A stretch of DNA of 64,000 nt from Geothrix sp. 21YS21S-2. Lineage in GTDB: Bacteria > Acidobacteriota > Holophagae > Holophagales > Holophagaceae. Each line of letters opens with the position of its first letter. Positions within the stretch are counted from its first letter, which is position 1. Both the position numbers and the translations under genes were made by a program. A model generated the notes under the pieces. It was not told the origin of the DNA and did not search any database. It was given only the letters and a program-made list of their open reading frames with translations. Shown here one piece after another: positions 45,540 to 53,908 of the stretch. The DNA lies in contig NZ_CP132910.1 in the NCBI RefSeq assembly GCF_030846775.1, positions 2,824,001 to 2,888,000 on the forward strand, given 5' to 3'.

Positions 45540-46187
45540 TTGACCGGCCCATCGGTTCCGATCCCCACCCTGAGAAGGCTGCCGCGGTACTACCAGTACC
45601 TGGCGCGCCTCAAGGGTTCCGGCCAGGAACAGGTCTCGGCGGCCCACATGGCGGAGGTGCTCGGCGTGCACCACACGCAGGTCCGCAAGGACCTGGCCAT
45701 CACGGGGTGCCAGGGGCGGCCCAAGACGGGGCACAAGGTGTCCGAGCTCATGTCCGCCATCGAGGGGTTCCTGCACTGGGACAGCCACTCCGACGCGTTC
45801 CTCGTGGGCGTCGGGAGCCTGGGCACGGCACTCATCAAATATCCCGGTTTCGACAGGGCCGGCGCGCGCATCGTCGCGGCCTTCGACGCGGACCCCGCCA
45901 AGGCGGGCCAGCGCGTGGGTGAAACCCCCGTGCTGCCCATGGAGAAGTTCTCCAGCCTGGCCGAACGCATGCACATCTCCGTGGGCATCCTCACCGTGCC
46001 GCCCGAAGCCGCCCAGGCCACGGCCGACCTCATGGTGGGCAGCGGCATCCGGGCCATCTGGAACTTCGCGCCCGTGAACCTGGACCTCCCGGATGACGTC
46101 ATCGTCGAGAACCTCGAGCTCTTCACCAGCCTCGCCTACCTTCTCCGCAGGCTCTCGGACAGCCGCTCCCCGGCGCCCCTGAGCTAG
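45540..46187 (+). CDS. rex: Redox-sensing transcriptional repressor Rex
   Basis: The 215-residue protein has the Rex N-terminal winged helix (RRLPRYYQYLARL, then HTQVRKDLA) and a Rossmann domain with VGVGSLGTAL that binds NADH or NAD+. Rex represses fermentative and hydrogenase genes at low NADH and lets go when NADH rises. Placement directly before hydC-hydB-hydA makes these the likely targets. The start is TTG with an ideal GGAGG at 45530-45534. Two GC hairpins separate it from the hydrogenase genes. Confidence 0.92.
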   Translation: MTGPSVPIPTLRRLPRYYQYLARLKGSGQEQVSAAHMAEVLGVHHTQVRKDLAITGCQGRPKTGHKVSELMSAIEGFLHWDSHSDAFLVGVGSLGTALIKYPGFDRAGARIVAAFDADPAKAGQRVGETPVLPMEKFSSLAERMHISVGILTVPPEAAQATADLMVGSGIRAIWNFAPVNLDLPDDVIVENLELFTSLAYLLRRLSDSRSPAPLS

Positions 46188-46191
46188 CGTT

Positions 46192-46243
46192 CCGGCCCAC
46201 GGGGCCGGGCAAAGAACATGACCCGCGTCCGGCGAACCGCCGG
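46192..46243 (+). promoter_or_regulatory. Two GC hairpins between rex and hydC
   Basis: Stem 1 pairs 46192-46198 with 46202-46208 (7 bp, 3-base loop); stem 2 pairs 46229-46234 with 46238-46243 (6 bp, 3-base loop). Neither has a T-run. They could set the transcript ratio between rex and the hydrogenase genes by pausing or processing. Confidence 0.4.
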
Positions 46244-46279
46244 CAGGGGAGCTCTGTCCCGAACGAAAGGAGTCCCAGC

Positions 46280-46786
46280 ATGGAAGCAACGGCACCCATG
46301 GCCCAGGAAGCAGGCCGCAGATTCGAGAAGGTGATCCAGATCCTGGACGGCCACCACCGCGACCGCACGCGGCTGGTGCCCATCCTCCAGGCGGTGCAGG
46401 AGGAGTACCGGTTCCTCCCCGAGGAGGTCATGACCCTGGTGGCCACCTCCCTGGGCATCTCCCCCGCCAAGGTCTACGGCGTGGCGACCTTCTACAGCCA
46501 CTTCGCCCTGCAGCCCAAGGGCAAGTACGTCATCCGGGTGTGCGACGGCACCGCCTGCCACGTGAAGGGCAGCCAGGACCTGGTGGATGCGCTCCAGGCG
46601 AAGCTGGGCCTGGGCGGCGCGCGCAAGACGACGCCGGACATGATGTTCACGCTCGAGACCGTCTCGTGCCTGGGGGCCTGCGGGCTGGCCCCGGCGATGG
46701 TGGTCAACGAGGACGTGCACGGGCAGGTCGGGCCTGACCAGGCCTGCGAAATCCTCGAGGGCATCCGGCAGCAGGAGGGCATGTGA
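46280..46786 (+). CDS. hydC: NADH-linked [FeFe] hydrogenase subunit HydC (NuoE-like)
   Basis: The 168-residue thioredoxin-like ferredoxin has the NuoE/HndA [2Fe-2S] cysteines C88, C93, C130 and C134 (CDGTACH and CLGACG). In bifurcating hydrogenases it relays electrons between HydB flavin and HydA. GAAAGGAG precedes ATG by 6 bp, and the stop overlaps the GTG start of hydB. Confidence 0.9.
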   Translation: MEATAPMAQEAGRRFEKVIQILDGHHRDRTRLVPILQAVQEEYRFLPEEVMTLVATSLGISPAKVYGVATFYSHFALQPKGKYVIRVCDGTACHVKGSQDLVDALQAKLGLGGARKTTPDMMFTLETVSCLGACGLAPAMVVNEDVHGQVGPDQACEILEGIRQQEGM

Positions 46787-48684
46787 GCACAGCGGTGATG
46801 GAACTCCAGGCCATGGGCGAGGCCTACAGCGAAGCGTCCAAGCACTTCAAGCGCCGGGTCGTCATCTGCGCCGGCACGGGCTGCATGGCCAACGGGGCGA
46901 TGAAGGTCCTCGAGGCCCTCCGCAACGAGGCCGGTGACCACGGCCTCTCCCTGGACATCGAGCTGGACTTCGAGGAGACGCGGAACCGGGACGGCCTGCT
47001 CACCAAGAGCGGCTGCCAGGGCTTCTGCCAGATGGGGCCCCTCCTCAGCATCGAGCCCGACGGCATCCTCTACTGCAAGGTGCGCCCCTCCGACGTGGCC
47101 GAGATCGTGGGCCAGACGCTCCTGGACGGCAAGCCCGTGGAGCGCCTCCTCTATCCGCACCCGGTCACGGGCAAGCCCTGCCGCGGCCGCAACGAGATCC
47201 CCTTCTACGCCCTCCAGCAGCGCACCGTGCTCAAGAGCTGCGGCAGCCTGGACCCCGAGGACATCCGCGAATACCTCTCCCAGGGCGGCTACGAATCGGC
47301 CGCCAAGGCCTACCTCCGGATGCAGCCCGAAGGCGTGTGCGGCGAGATCCTGGCTTCGGGCCTCCGCGGCCGGGGCGGCGGGGGCTTCCCCACGGGACGG
47401 AAGTGGGAGATGGCCCGGGTGCAGCCCGGCCCCAAGAAGTACATCGTGTGCAACGGCGACGAAGGCGATCCGGGAGCCTTCATGGACCGCTCGGTCATGG
47501 AGGGCAATCCCCACGCCGTCCTCGAGGGGATGATGATCGCGGCCCGCGCCATCGGCGCCGACGAAGGCTACGTCTACGTGCGGGCCGAGTACCCCCTGGC
47601 CGTGGCCCGGGTGCGCCGGGCCGTGGCCGACGCCGAAAGGCTGGGGCTCCTGGGCGACGACCTGTTCGGCACGGGCCTGGGCTTCCGGGTCCACGTCATG
47701 GAAGGCGCCGGCGCGTTCGTGTGCGGCGAGGAGACCGCGCTGCTGGCCTCCATCGAGGGCCAGCGGGGCATGCCCATGCCCAAGCCGCCCTTCCCCGCCC
47801 AGTGCGGCCTCTTCGGCAAGCCAACCATCATCAACAACGTCGAGACCCTCGCCTCGGTGCCGCTCATCCTGGCCCAGGGCGCGGCGGCCTTCAAGGCCAC
47901 CGGCACCCCGGCCAGCCCGGGCACCAAGACCTTCGCCCTCACCGGCCACGTGGCCAACACCGGCCTGATCGAGGTGCCCTTCGGCACCAGCCTGCGCCAC
48001 ATCGTCTACGCGGTGGGCGGGGGCGTCACGGGCAAGGACGGCCGGGTCTCCGAGGAGGGCTTCAAGGCGGTGCAGATCGGCGGGCCTTCCGGGGGCTGCC
48101 TCACCCGGGACCACCTGGACCTCCCCATGGACTTCGACAACCTCACGGGCATCGGCGCCATGGTGGGCTCGGGCGGCCTGGTGGTGATGAACCAGGACAC
48201 CTGCATGGTGCAGGTGGCGAAGTTCTTCATGCAGTTCACGCAGAACGAGAGCTGCGGCAAGTGCGTCCCCTGCCGGGAGGGCACGCGCCAGATGCTGGCC
48301 CTGCTCGACGACATCACCGAGGGCCGGGCCACCGAGGAGACCCTCCCGCTCCTGGAGATGCTGGCCCGCAACGTCAAGGTCGGGGCCCTCTGCGGTCTGG
48401 GCAAGACCGCGCCCAACCCGGTGCTGAGCACCCTGAAGCACTTCCGCCACGAGTACGAGGCCCACGTGCACCGCAAGGTCTGCCCCAGCCGGGTGTGCAA
48501 GGCCCTCATGACCCCGGCCATCGAGGCCGCGCTCTGCAAGGGCTGCACGCTGTGCGCCCGCAAGTGCCCGGTGGGCGCCATCATCGGCGAGCGCAAGACG
48601 GCCCACACCATCGACACCGGCAAGTGCATCCGCTGCGGAGCCTGCGTGGACGCCTGCAAATTCAACGCGATCACTGGAGCCTGA
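46783..48684 (+). CDS. hydB: NADH-linked [FeFe] hydrogenase subunit HydB (NuoF-like, extended)
   Basis: The 633-residue protein has the HydB/HndC order: an N-terminal thioredoxin-like [2Fe-2S] domain (CAGTGCMANG and GCQGFC), the NuoF core with FMN/NADH site (GRGGGGFPTGRKW, CNGDEGDPGAF), the SLBB and [4Fe-4S] module (SCGKCVPCREGTRQM) and two C-terminal ferredoxin clusters (CKGCTLCARKCP and CIRCGACVDAC). This set is characteristic of electron-bifurcating hydrogenases, where the flavin couples NADH and ferredoxin to H2. The start is GTG, overlapping hydC. Confidence 0.92.
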   Translation: MSTAVMELQAMGEAYSEASKHFKRRVVICAGTGCMANGAMKVLEALRNEAGDHGLSLDIELDFEETRNRDGLLTKSGCQGFCQMGPLLSIEPDGILYCKVRPSDVAEIVGQTLLDGKPVERLLYPHPVTGKPCRGRNEIPFYALQQRTVLKSCGSLDPEDIREYLSQGGYESAAKAYLRMQPEGVCGEILASGLRGRGGGGFPTGRKWEMARVQPGPKKYIVCNGDEGDPGAFMDRSVMEGNPHAVLEGMMIAARAIGADEGYVYVRAEYPLAVARVRRAVADAERLGLLGDDLFGTGLGFRVHVMEGAGAFVCGEETALLASIEGQRGMPMPKPPFPAQCGLFGKPTIINNVETLASVPLILAQGAAAFKATGTPASPGTKTFALTGHVANTGLIEVPFGTSLRHIVYAVGGGVTGKDGRVSEEGFKAVQIGGPSGGCLTRDHLDLPMDFDNLTGIGAMVGSGGLVVMNQDTCMVQVAKFFMQFTQNESCGKCVPCREGTRQMLALLDDITEGRATEETLPLLEMLARNVKVGALCGLGKTAPNPVLSTLKHFRHEYEAHVHRKVCPSRVCKALMTPAIEAALCKGCTLCARKCPVGAIIGERKTAHTIDTGKCIRCGACVDACKFNAITGA

Positions 48685-48685
48685 C

Positions 48686-50710
48686 ATGAGCGCTTCCGAA
48701 ACCCTCACCATCGACGGCTTCAAGGTCCCCATCCAGGGCGAGCGCAACCTGCTGGAGGTGATCCGCAAGGCCCACATCGAGCTGCCCACCTTCTGCTACC
48801 ACAGCGAGCTGAGCATCTACGGCGCCTGCCGCCTGTGCGTGGTGGAGGTGGAGGGCCGCGGGATGATCGCGGCCTGCTCCACCCTGCCCGAGCCCGGCAT
48901 GCGGGTGCGCACCCAGACCGGCCCCGTCCGGGAACTGCGCAAGGTCAACCTCGAGCTCCTCCTGGCCAGCGGCGACCACGACTGCCCCACCTGCGGCAAG
49001 AGCGGCTCCTGCAAGCTCCAGTCCCTGGCCCAGCGCCTGGGCGTGGACAAGGTGCGCTTCAACGCCCCCCGGGAGACGAAGCCCCTGGACACCTCCAGCC
49101 ACGGCCTGGTGCGCGACCCCAACAAGTGCGTCCTCTGCGGCGACTGCGTGCGGGTGTGCCAGGAGATCCAGGGCCTGGGGGTGCTCGACTTCACCCGCCG
49201 CGGCTCCCAGGTGACCGTGGCTCCGGCCTTCGACAAGGCCATGGCCGACGTGGAATGCGTGCAGTGCGGCCAGTGCGCCGCCGTCTGCCCCACGGGCGCC
49301 ATCACCGTCAAGCAGGACGTGGACGCGGTCCACGCGGCCCTCAACGACGCCTCGAAGACCGTGGTGGTGCAGGTGGCCCCGGCGGTGCGGGTGGCCCTGG
49401 GCGAGCTCTTCGGCCTGGGCGACGACAGCCACGTCATGGGCCGCACCGTCGCCGCCCTGCGGCGCCTGGGCTTCCACAAGGTCTTCGACACCGCCTTCGC
49501 CGCCGACCTCACCATCATGGAGGAGGGCGCGGAGTTCCTCGCCCGGCGTGCCAAGGGGGAGAAGCTGCCCCTGTTCACCTCCTGCTGCCCGGCCTGGGTG
49601 CAGTTCATGGAGCAGGAGTACGCGGGCGAGCTGCCCCACCTCTCCAGCTGCCGCAGCCCCCAGCAGATGTTCGGTTCCCTGGCCAAGGACACCCTGCCCG
49701 GGGAGCTGGGCATCGGCCGCAAGGACCTCGTGGTGGTGGCCATCATGCCCTGCACCGCCAAGAAGTCCGAAGCCAGGCGCCCCGAGTTCGGCGTGGAGGG
49801 CAACCCCGACGTGGACTTCGTCCTCACCACCCAGGAACTGGGCCGCATGATCCAGGACGCCGGGCTGGCCCTGGGCGAGCTGGAGCCCGAGGGCATGGAC
49901 ATGCCCTTCGGCTTCAAGACCGGCGGCGGCATCATTTTCGGCAACTCGGGCGGCGTGACCGAAGCGGTCCTCCGCAACGTGGTGGGCGTCCTGGGCGAAG
50001 GCCCCATCCTCGAGCAGGTGCGCTCCACCAAGGGCCGGCGCACGGCCGTCCTGGACCTCCCCGGAGGTGAGGTGCGCATCGCGGTGGTCCACGGCCTGGC
50101 CAACGCCCGGGAGCTCATGGAGGACGTGCGTGCCGGACGCGAGCACTACGACTTCGTGGAAGTCATGGCCTGCCCCGGAGGGTGCTCGGGGGGCGCGGGC
50201 CAGCCCGTGGCCACGGATTCCCGCATCCGGGCGCGCCGGGCGGATTCCCTGCGCCGCCTGGACGCGTCCATGGACCTGCGCGTCTCCAGGGACAACTCCC
50301 TGGTCACCCAGGCCTACAAGGACCACCTGGGCGAGCCCAACTCGCCCGAGGCCCACCGCCTCCTGCACACCCACTACCGGATCCGCCGCCGCATCCAGGG
50401 CGAGGGCATCGCCCTCACCGAGGAGGGCGGGGCCCGGATCCCCGTGAGCGTCTGCGTGGGCACCTCCTGCCACATCCGGGGCTCCCAGAAGCTGCTGCAG
50501 GCCCTGCTCCACCACGTGGAGGACCAGGACCTGGGCGAGGCGGTGGAGATCCGCGCCACCTTCTGCATGGAGGCCTGCGACCGGGGCCCCTCGGTGCGCG
50601 TGGCCGGGCACGTCCTGCACCGGGCCGGCCTGGAGGACGTCAAGGCGCTGATCGGCAAGGCCCTCAAGGGCGAACTGGAACCCGTCGAGGCGGGCCATGG
50701 CTGCCATTGA
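48686..50710 (+). CDS. hydA: [FeFe] hydrogenase catalytic subunit HydA (group A, with C-terminal [2Fe-2S] domain)
   Basis: The 674-residue protein has an N-terminal [2Fe-2S] site (C37, C48, C51, C64), a His-Cys3 [4Fe-4S] site (H98, C100, C103, C109) and two ferredoxin clusters (C148-C158, C191-C201). All three H-cluster motifs are intact: TSCCPAW (298-304), MPCTAKKSE (354-362, Cys356) and MACPGGCSGGAGQP (Cys496, Cys500). A thioredoxin-like [2Fe-2S] domain follows (C590, C595, C627, C631). This is the active H2-forming or H2-oxidising subunit. Maturases HydE/F/G are not in the window. Confidence 0.94.
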   Translation: MSASETLTIDGFKVPIQGERNLLEVIRKAHIELPTFCYHSELSIYGACRLCVVEVEGRGMIAACSTLPEPGMRVRTQTGPVRELRKVNLELLLASGDHDCPTCGKSGSCKLQSLAQRLGVDKVRFNAPRETKPLDTSSHGLVRDPNKCVLCGDCVRVCQEIQGLGVLDFTRRGSQVTVAPAFDKAMADVECVQCGQCAAVCPTGAITVKQDVDAVHAALNDASKTVVVQVAPAVRVALGELFGLGDDSHVMGRTVAALRRLGFHKVFDTAFAADLTIMEEGAEFLARRAKGEKLPLFTSCCPAWVQFMEQEYAGELPHLSSCRSPQQMFGSLAKDTLPGELGIGRKDLVVVAIMPCTAKKSEARRPEFGVEGNPDVDFVLTTQELGRMIQDAGLALGELEPEGMDMPFGFKTGGGIIFGNSGGVTEAVLRNVVGVLGEGPILEQVRSTKGRRTAVLDLPGGEVRIAVVHGLANARELMEDVRAGREHYDFVEVMACPGGCSGGAGQPVATDSRIRARRADSLRRLDASMDLRVSRDNSLVTQAYKDHLGEPNSPEAHRLLHTHYRIRRRIQGEGIALTEEGGARIPVSVCVGTSCHIRGSQKLLQALLHHVEDQDLGEAVEIRATFCMEACDRGPSVRVAGHVLHRAGLEDVKALIGKALKGELEPVEAGHGCH

Positions 50711-50960
50711 GCTGGTAGTCTGCATGGGCAGCGCCTGCTTCTCCCGGGGCAACATCAAGGCCCTGGATCTCATCCAGGGCTACCTGAGGGAGCACGGCCT
50801 GGAGCAGGACGTCCAGGTCACCGGCACCCTTTGCCAGGACCGCTGCCGCCAGGGACCCAACGTCACGGTCCAGGGCGAGTGCTTCTGCGGGATGGAGCCC
50901 AAGGCCATCCTCCAGGTCCTGGAAGAACGCCTGGGGCAGGCCGCCGGAGGCAGCAGGTGA
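50697..50960 (+). CDS. Small thioredoxin-like [2Fe-2S] ferredoxin
   Basis: This 87-residue protein carries four cysteines in the NuoE-type pattern (C9, C14, C46, C50) and nothing else. It resembles the C-terminal domain of HydA just upstream, with which its start overlaps by 14 bp. It probably shuttles electrons between the hydrogenase complex and the HydS-like protein that follows, or serves as a HydS partner. Confidence 0.78.
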   Translation: MAAIELVVCMGSACFSRGNIKALDLIQGYLREHGLEQDVQVTGTLCQDRCRQGPNVTVQGECFCGMEPKAILQVLEERLGQAAGGSR

Positions 50961-52666
50961 ACACCGAGATGCCCATCTTCACGGAAAAGACGCAGTGCCA
51001 GGACTGCTACAAGTGCGTCCGGCAGTGCCCGGTCAAGGCCATCAAGGTCCAGAACGGCAGCGCCCAGGTCATTCCCGAGAGATGCGTCTACTGCGGCACC
51101 TGCGTCAACGTCTGCCCCGTGGGCGCCAAGAAGGTGCGGGACGACCTGTACCGGGCCCGGCTCCTGCTCAAGCGCAGGCCGAAGGTGGTGGCCTCCCTGG
51201 CGCCGTCCTTCGTCTCCGAGTTCCCCGGCGTCGCCCCGGGCTCCATGGTCGCGGCCCTCAAGGCCCTGGGCTTCTGGGGCGTCTCCGAGACGGCCCTGGG
51301 GGCCCAGCAGGTCTCGGGCGCCTGCGCCGCGGCCCTGGCGAGGGATCCCTCCGGGCTCTCCATCTCCTCGGCCTGCCCCACGGCCGTCGAGCTCATCCGG
51401 AAGTACCACCCGGAACACCTGGGCGCCGTCACCCGCTACCTCTCCCCGCTCCTGGCCCACTGCAGGCTGCTCAAGCACGAATACGGGGAGGAGGTGGGCA
51501 TCGTCTTCCTGGGCCCCTGCATCTCCAAGAAGCTGGAGGCCGACGCCAACCCCCTGCTCCTGGACGTGGCGCTGACCTTCGCCGACCTGCGGCGCTGGTT
51601 CGAGGACCGGGGCATCGACCCGGCCGCCCAGGCCCCCGGGGAGGAATTCATCCCGGGTCCGGCCCGGGAGGGCGCCCTCTACCCCATGGACGGCGGCATG
51701 ATCCGGGGCATCCGGGGCGCCGGCGGCTCCGGCGCGAACTTCATGGCCTTCTCAGGCATCCCCAGCCTCCAGGAGGCCCTCAAGGGTCTGGACGCGGACG
51801 CGCGGGGCCTCTTCCTGGAGCTCCTGGCCTGCGAGGGGGGCTGCGTCAACGGGCCCCAGGCCTCGCGCGCCTGCGGCACCGCCCTCAAGTGGCTGCGCGT
51901 CATGGACCACTTCCCCGGGGAGGTGGGGCCGCCCCCGGCCCCCACCGTGGACCTGGCGGCCCCCGTGCACGAGGCCCCCATCCTCCCCCCCGCCCACAGT
52001 TCCGCCGACATCAAGCGGGCCCTGCGCCTGGTGGGCAAGACCCTGCCCGAGGACCAGCTCAACTGCGGCGGCTGCGGCTACGACGACTGCAGATCCCTCG
52101 CCCTGGCCCTCCTGGAGGGCCGGGCCGAGCCCGGCATGTGCGTCTCGCACATGCGCAAGCTGGCCATGAACAAGGCCAACGCGCTCATCCGCGCCATGCC
52201 CAGCGGCGTGGTCATCGCCGACGAGAACCTGACCATCGTGGAGTGCAACCGCCTCTTCGCGGAGATGATGGGCCCCGACTGCCTCATGATCTACGAGGCC
52301 CGCCCGGGCATGGAGGGCGCGTCCCTGGCCAAGGTGGCCCCCTTCAGCCGCCTCTTCCTCGAGGCCCTGGACTCCCACGGGGAGCCCATCCGCAAGGACC
52401 TGCGCGTGGGCGACCGGGTCATCCGGCTCATGGTCTTCCCCATCGAGTCCGGGCACATGGTGGGCGGCATCCTCCAGGACATCACCGAACCCGCGGTGGT
52501 CCGGGAGCAGATCATCCAGAAGACCCAGGACGTCATCCGCAAGAACGTCACCACCGTGCAGCAGATCGCCTTCCTGCTGGGCGAGAACGCGGCCGAGACC
52601 GAGCTGATCCTGGGCTCGATCATCGAGTCCTTCCAGCTGCCCCCCGTGAAGAGGCCGGAAAAATGA
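50957..52666 (+). CDS. Sensory [FeFe] hydrogenase HydS-like protein with PAS domain
   Basis: The 569-residue product has two ferredoxin clusters (C14-C24, C43-C53), an H-cluster domain, an extra [4Fe-4S] site (C370, C373, C378, C395) and a PAS domain (about 405-500). The H-cluster motifs are modified: SSACPTA (Cys140) replaces TSCCPxW, losing the proton-relay cysteine; GPCISKKLE (Cys188) replaces MPCxxKKxE; CEGGCVNGP supplies Cys292 and Cys296. Reported HydS proteins share such changes and turn over H2 slowly, as sensors. The start is GTG with GGAGG 6 bp upstream. The phosphatase gene overlaps by 4 bp. Confidence 0.85.
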   Translation: MNTEMPIFTEKTQCQDCYKCVRQCPVKAIKVQNGSAQVIPERCVYCGTCVNVCPVGAKKVRDDLYRARLLLKRRPKVVASLAPSFVSEFPGVAPGSMVAALKALGFWGVSETALGAQQVSGACAAALARDPSGLSISSACPTAVELIRKYHPEHLGAVTRYLSPLLAHCRLLKHEYGEEVGIVFLGPCISKKLEADANPLLLDVALTFADLRRWFEDRGIDPAAQAPGEEFIPGPAREGALYPMDGGMIRGIRGAGGSGANFMAFSGIPSLQEALKGLDADARGLFLELLACEGGCVNGPQASRACGTALKWLRVMDHFPGEVGPPPAPTVDLAAPVHEAPILPPAHSSADIKRALRLVGKTLPEDQLNCGGCGYDDCRSLALALLEGRAEPGMCVSHMRKLAMNKANALIRAMPSGVVIADENLTIVECNRLFAEMMGPDCLMIYEARPGMEGASLAKVAPFSRLFLEALDSHGEPIRKDLRVGDRVIRLMVFPIESGHMVGGILQDITEPAVVREQIIQKTQDVIRKNVTTVQQIAFLLGENAAETELILGSIIESFQLPPVKRPEK

Positions 52667-53844
52667 CCCGCCACTTCATGGAGGTGGACCACTACCAGGA
52701 GCGCAAGCAGGGCCAGGCCGCCTGCGGGGACGTGTTCCTCTCCGAGAAGATCGCCGAGGACCACCGGGTGATCTCGGTCCTCGCCGACGGCCTGGGCTCG
52801 GGCATCAAGGCCAACGTGCTGGCCAACCTCACCTCCACCATGGCCATCCGGTACATGGAGTCGGACATGGACGTGCGCAAGGCCGCGCGCACCATCATGG
52901 CCACCCTCCCGGTGTGCCGGGAGCGCCAGATCGCCTACTCCACCTTCACCATCGTGGAGATGGACCCCTGGGGCGCCACCCGCGTGCTGGAGTACGACAA
53001 CCCCCCGAGCATCCTCATGCGCGGCGCGGACCCCGTGGCCATCACCCCCGAGATCCTGCCCCTGCCCGACACCGAGGGGCGCCAGGCCGAACTGCGCCAC
53101 GCCCGGTTCGAGGTGCGCCCCGGGGACCGCATCATCTTCTTCTCCGACGGCGTCACCCAGGCCGGGGTGGGAAGCGAAGGCACCCCCCTGGGCTGGGGCC
53201 AGACGGCGGTGACGGCCTACCTCGGCAAGGTGATCCGGGAACGCCCCCGCATTTCCGCTCGTCAGCTTGCACGCACCCTCGTCCTCCGGGCCAAGGCCAT
53301 CGACGGCGGCAAAGCCAAGGACGACATCAGTTGCGCCGTCATGTACTACCGCGAGCCCCGGGAGGTCCTCATCCTCACCGGCGCCCCGGTCTCCCGGGAC
53401 CGGGATCCGGAGATGGCCGAGATCGCCCAGGCCTTCACCGGCCGCAAGGTCATCTGCGGCGGCACCACCTCGGCCATCCTGGGCCGGGAGCTGGGCCGGA
53501 CCCTCAGCATGGACCTGCGCAACCTCGACCCCGACGTGCCGCCCATCTCGCGCATGGACGGCTTCGACCTGGTCACCGAGGGCGCCATCACCCTGGCCCG
53601 CATGGTGCGCCTCCTGGAGGACGAGGAGTCCCCCGACCTCCTCAAACCCAACGCCGCGACCCAGTTGGCCGGCATCCTCCTGGACAGCGACATCATCCAC
53701 ATCGTCGCCGGCACCAAGATCAACGAGGCCCTCCAGGATCCCAGCCTTCCCGAGGACCTGGACATCCGCAGGAACATCCTCCGGGGGCTAAAGAAGGTGC
53801 TGACCGAGAAGTTCCTCAAGGAAGTGCGGATCCGGTTCATCTGA
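52663..53844 (+). CDS. SpoIIE/PP2C-type serine phosphatase of the hydrogenase module
   Basis: The 393-residue protein has an N-terminal PP2C-like SpoIIE domain with metal-binding segments VLADGLGSG, FFSDGVTQ and KDDISCAV (to about residue 225). A C-terminal domain of about 165 residues without obvious family follows. Phosphatases of this type commonly follow hydS genes and are thought to pass the H2 signal to phospho-proteins. The target is not visible here. A hairpin with 8-bp arms follows the stop. Confidence 0.82.
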   Translation: MTRHFMEVDHYQERKQGQAACGDVFLSEKIAEDHRVISVLADGLGSGIKANVLANLTSTMAIRYMESDMDVRKAARTIMATLPVCRERQIAYSTFTIVEMDPWGATRVLEYDNPPSILMRGADPVAITPEILPLPDTEGRQAELRHARFEVRPGDRIIFFSDGVTQAGVGSEGTPLGWGQTAVTAYLGKVIRERPRISARQLARTLVLRAKAIDGGKAKDDISCAVMYYREPREVLILTGAPVSRDRDPEMAEIAQAFTGRKVICGGTTSAILGRELGRTLSMDLRNLDPDVPPISRMDGFDLVTEGAITLARMVRLLEDEESPDLLKPNAATQLAGILLDSDIIHIVAGTKINEALQDPSLPEDLDIRRNILRGLKKVLTEKFLKEVRIRFI

Positions 53845-53855
53845 ATTTATCCTTG

Positions 53856-53891
53856 TCAGAAGGAGAATCTTGGCCTAAATTCCCCTTCTGA
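53856..53891. repeat. Inverted repeat between hydrogenase operon and ATPase gene
   Basis: TCAGAAGG (53856-53863) pairs perfectly with CCTTCTGA (53884-53891) across a 20-base loop. An AAGGAGAAT direct repeat overlaps it. It may help end the hydrogenase transcript or regulate the ATPase gene 18 bp downstream. No strong T-run. Confidence 0.4.
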
Positions 53892-53908
53892 AAAGGAGAA
53901 TTTCGGTC

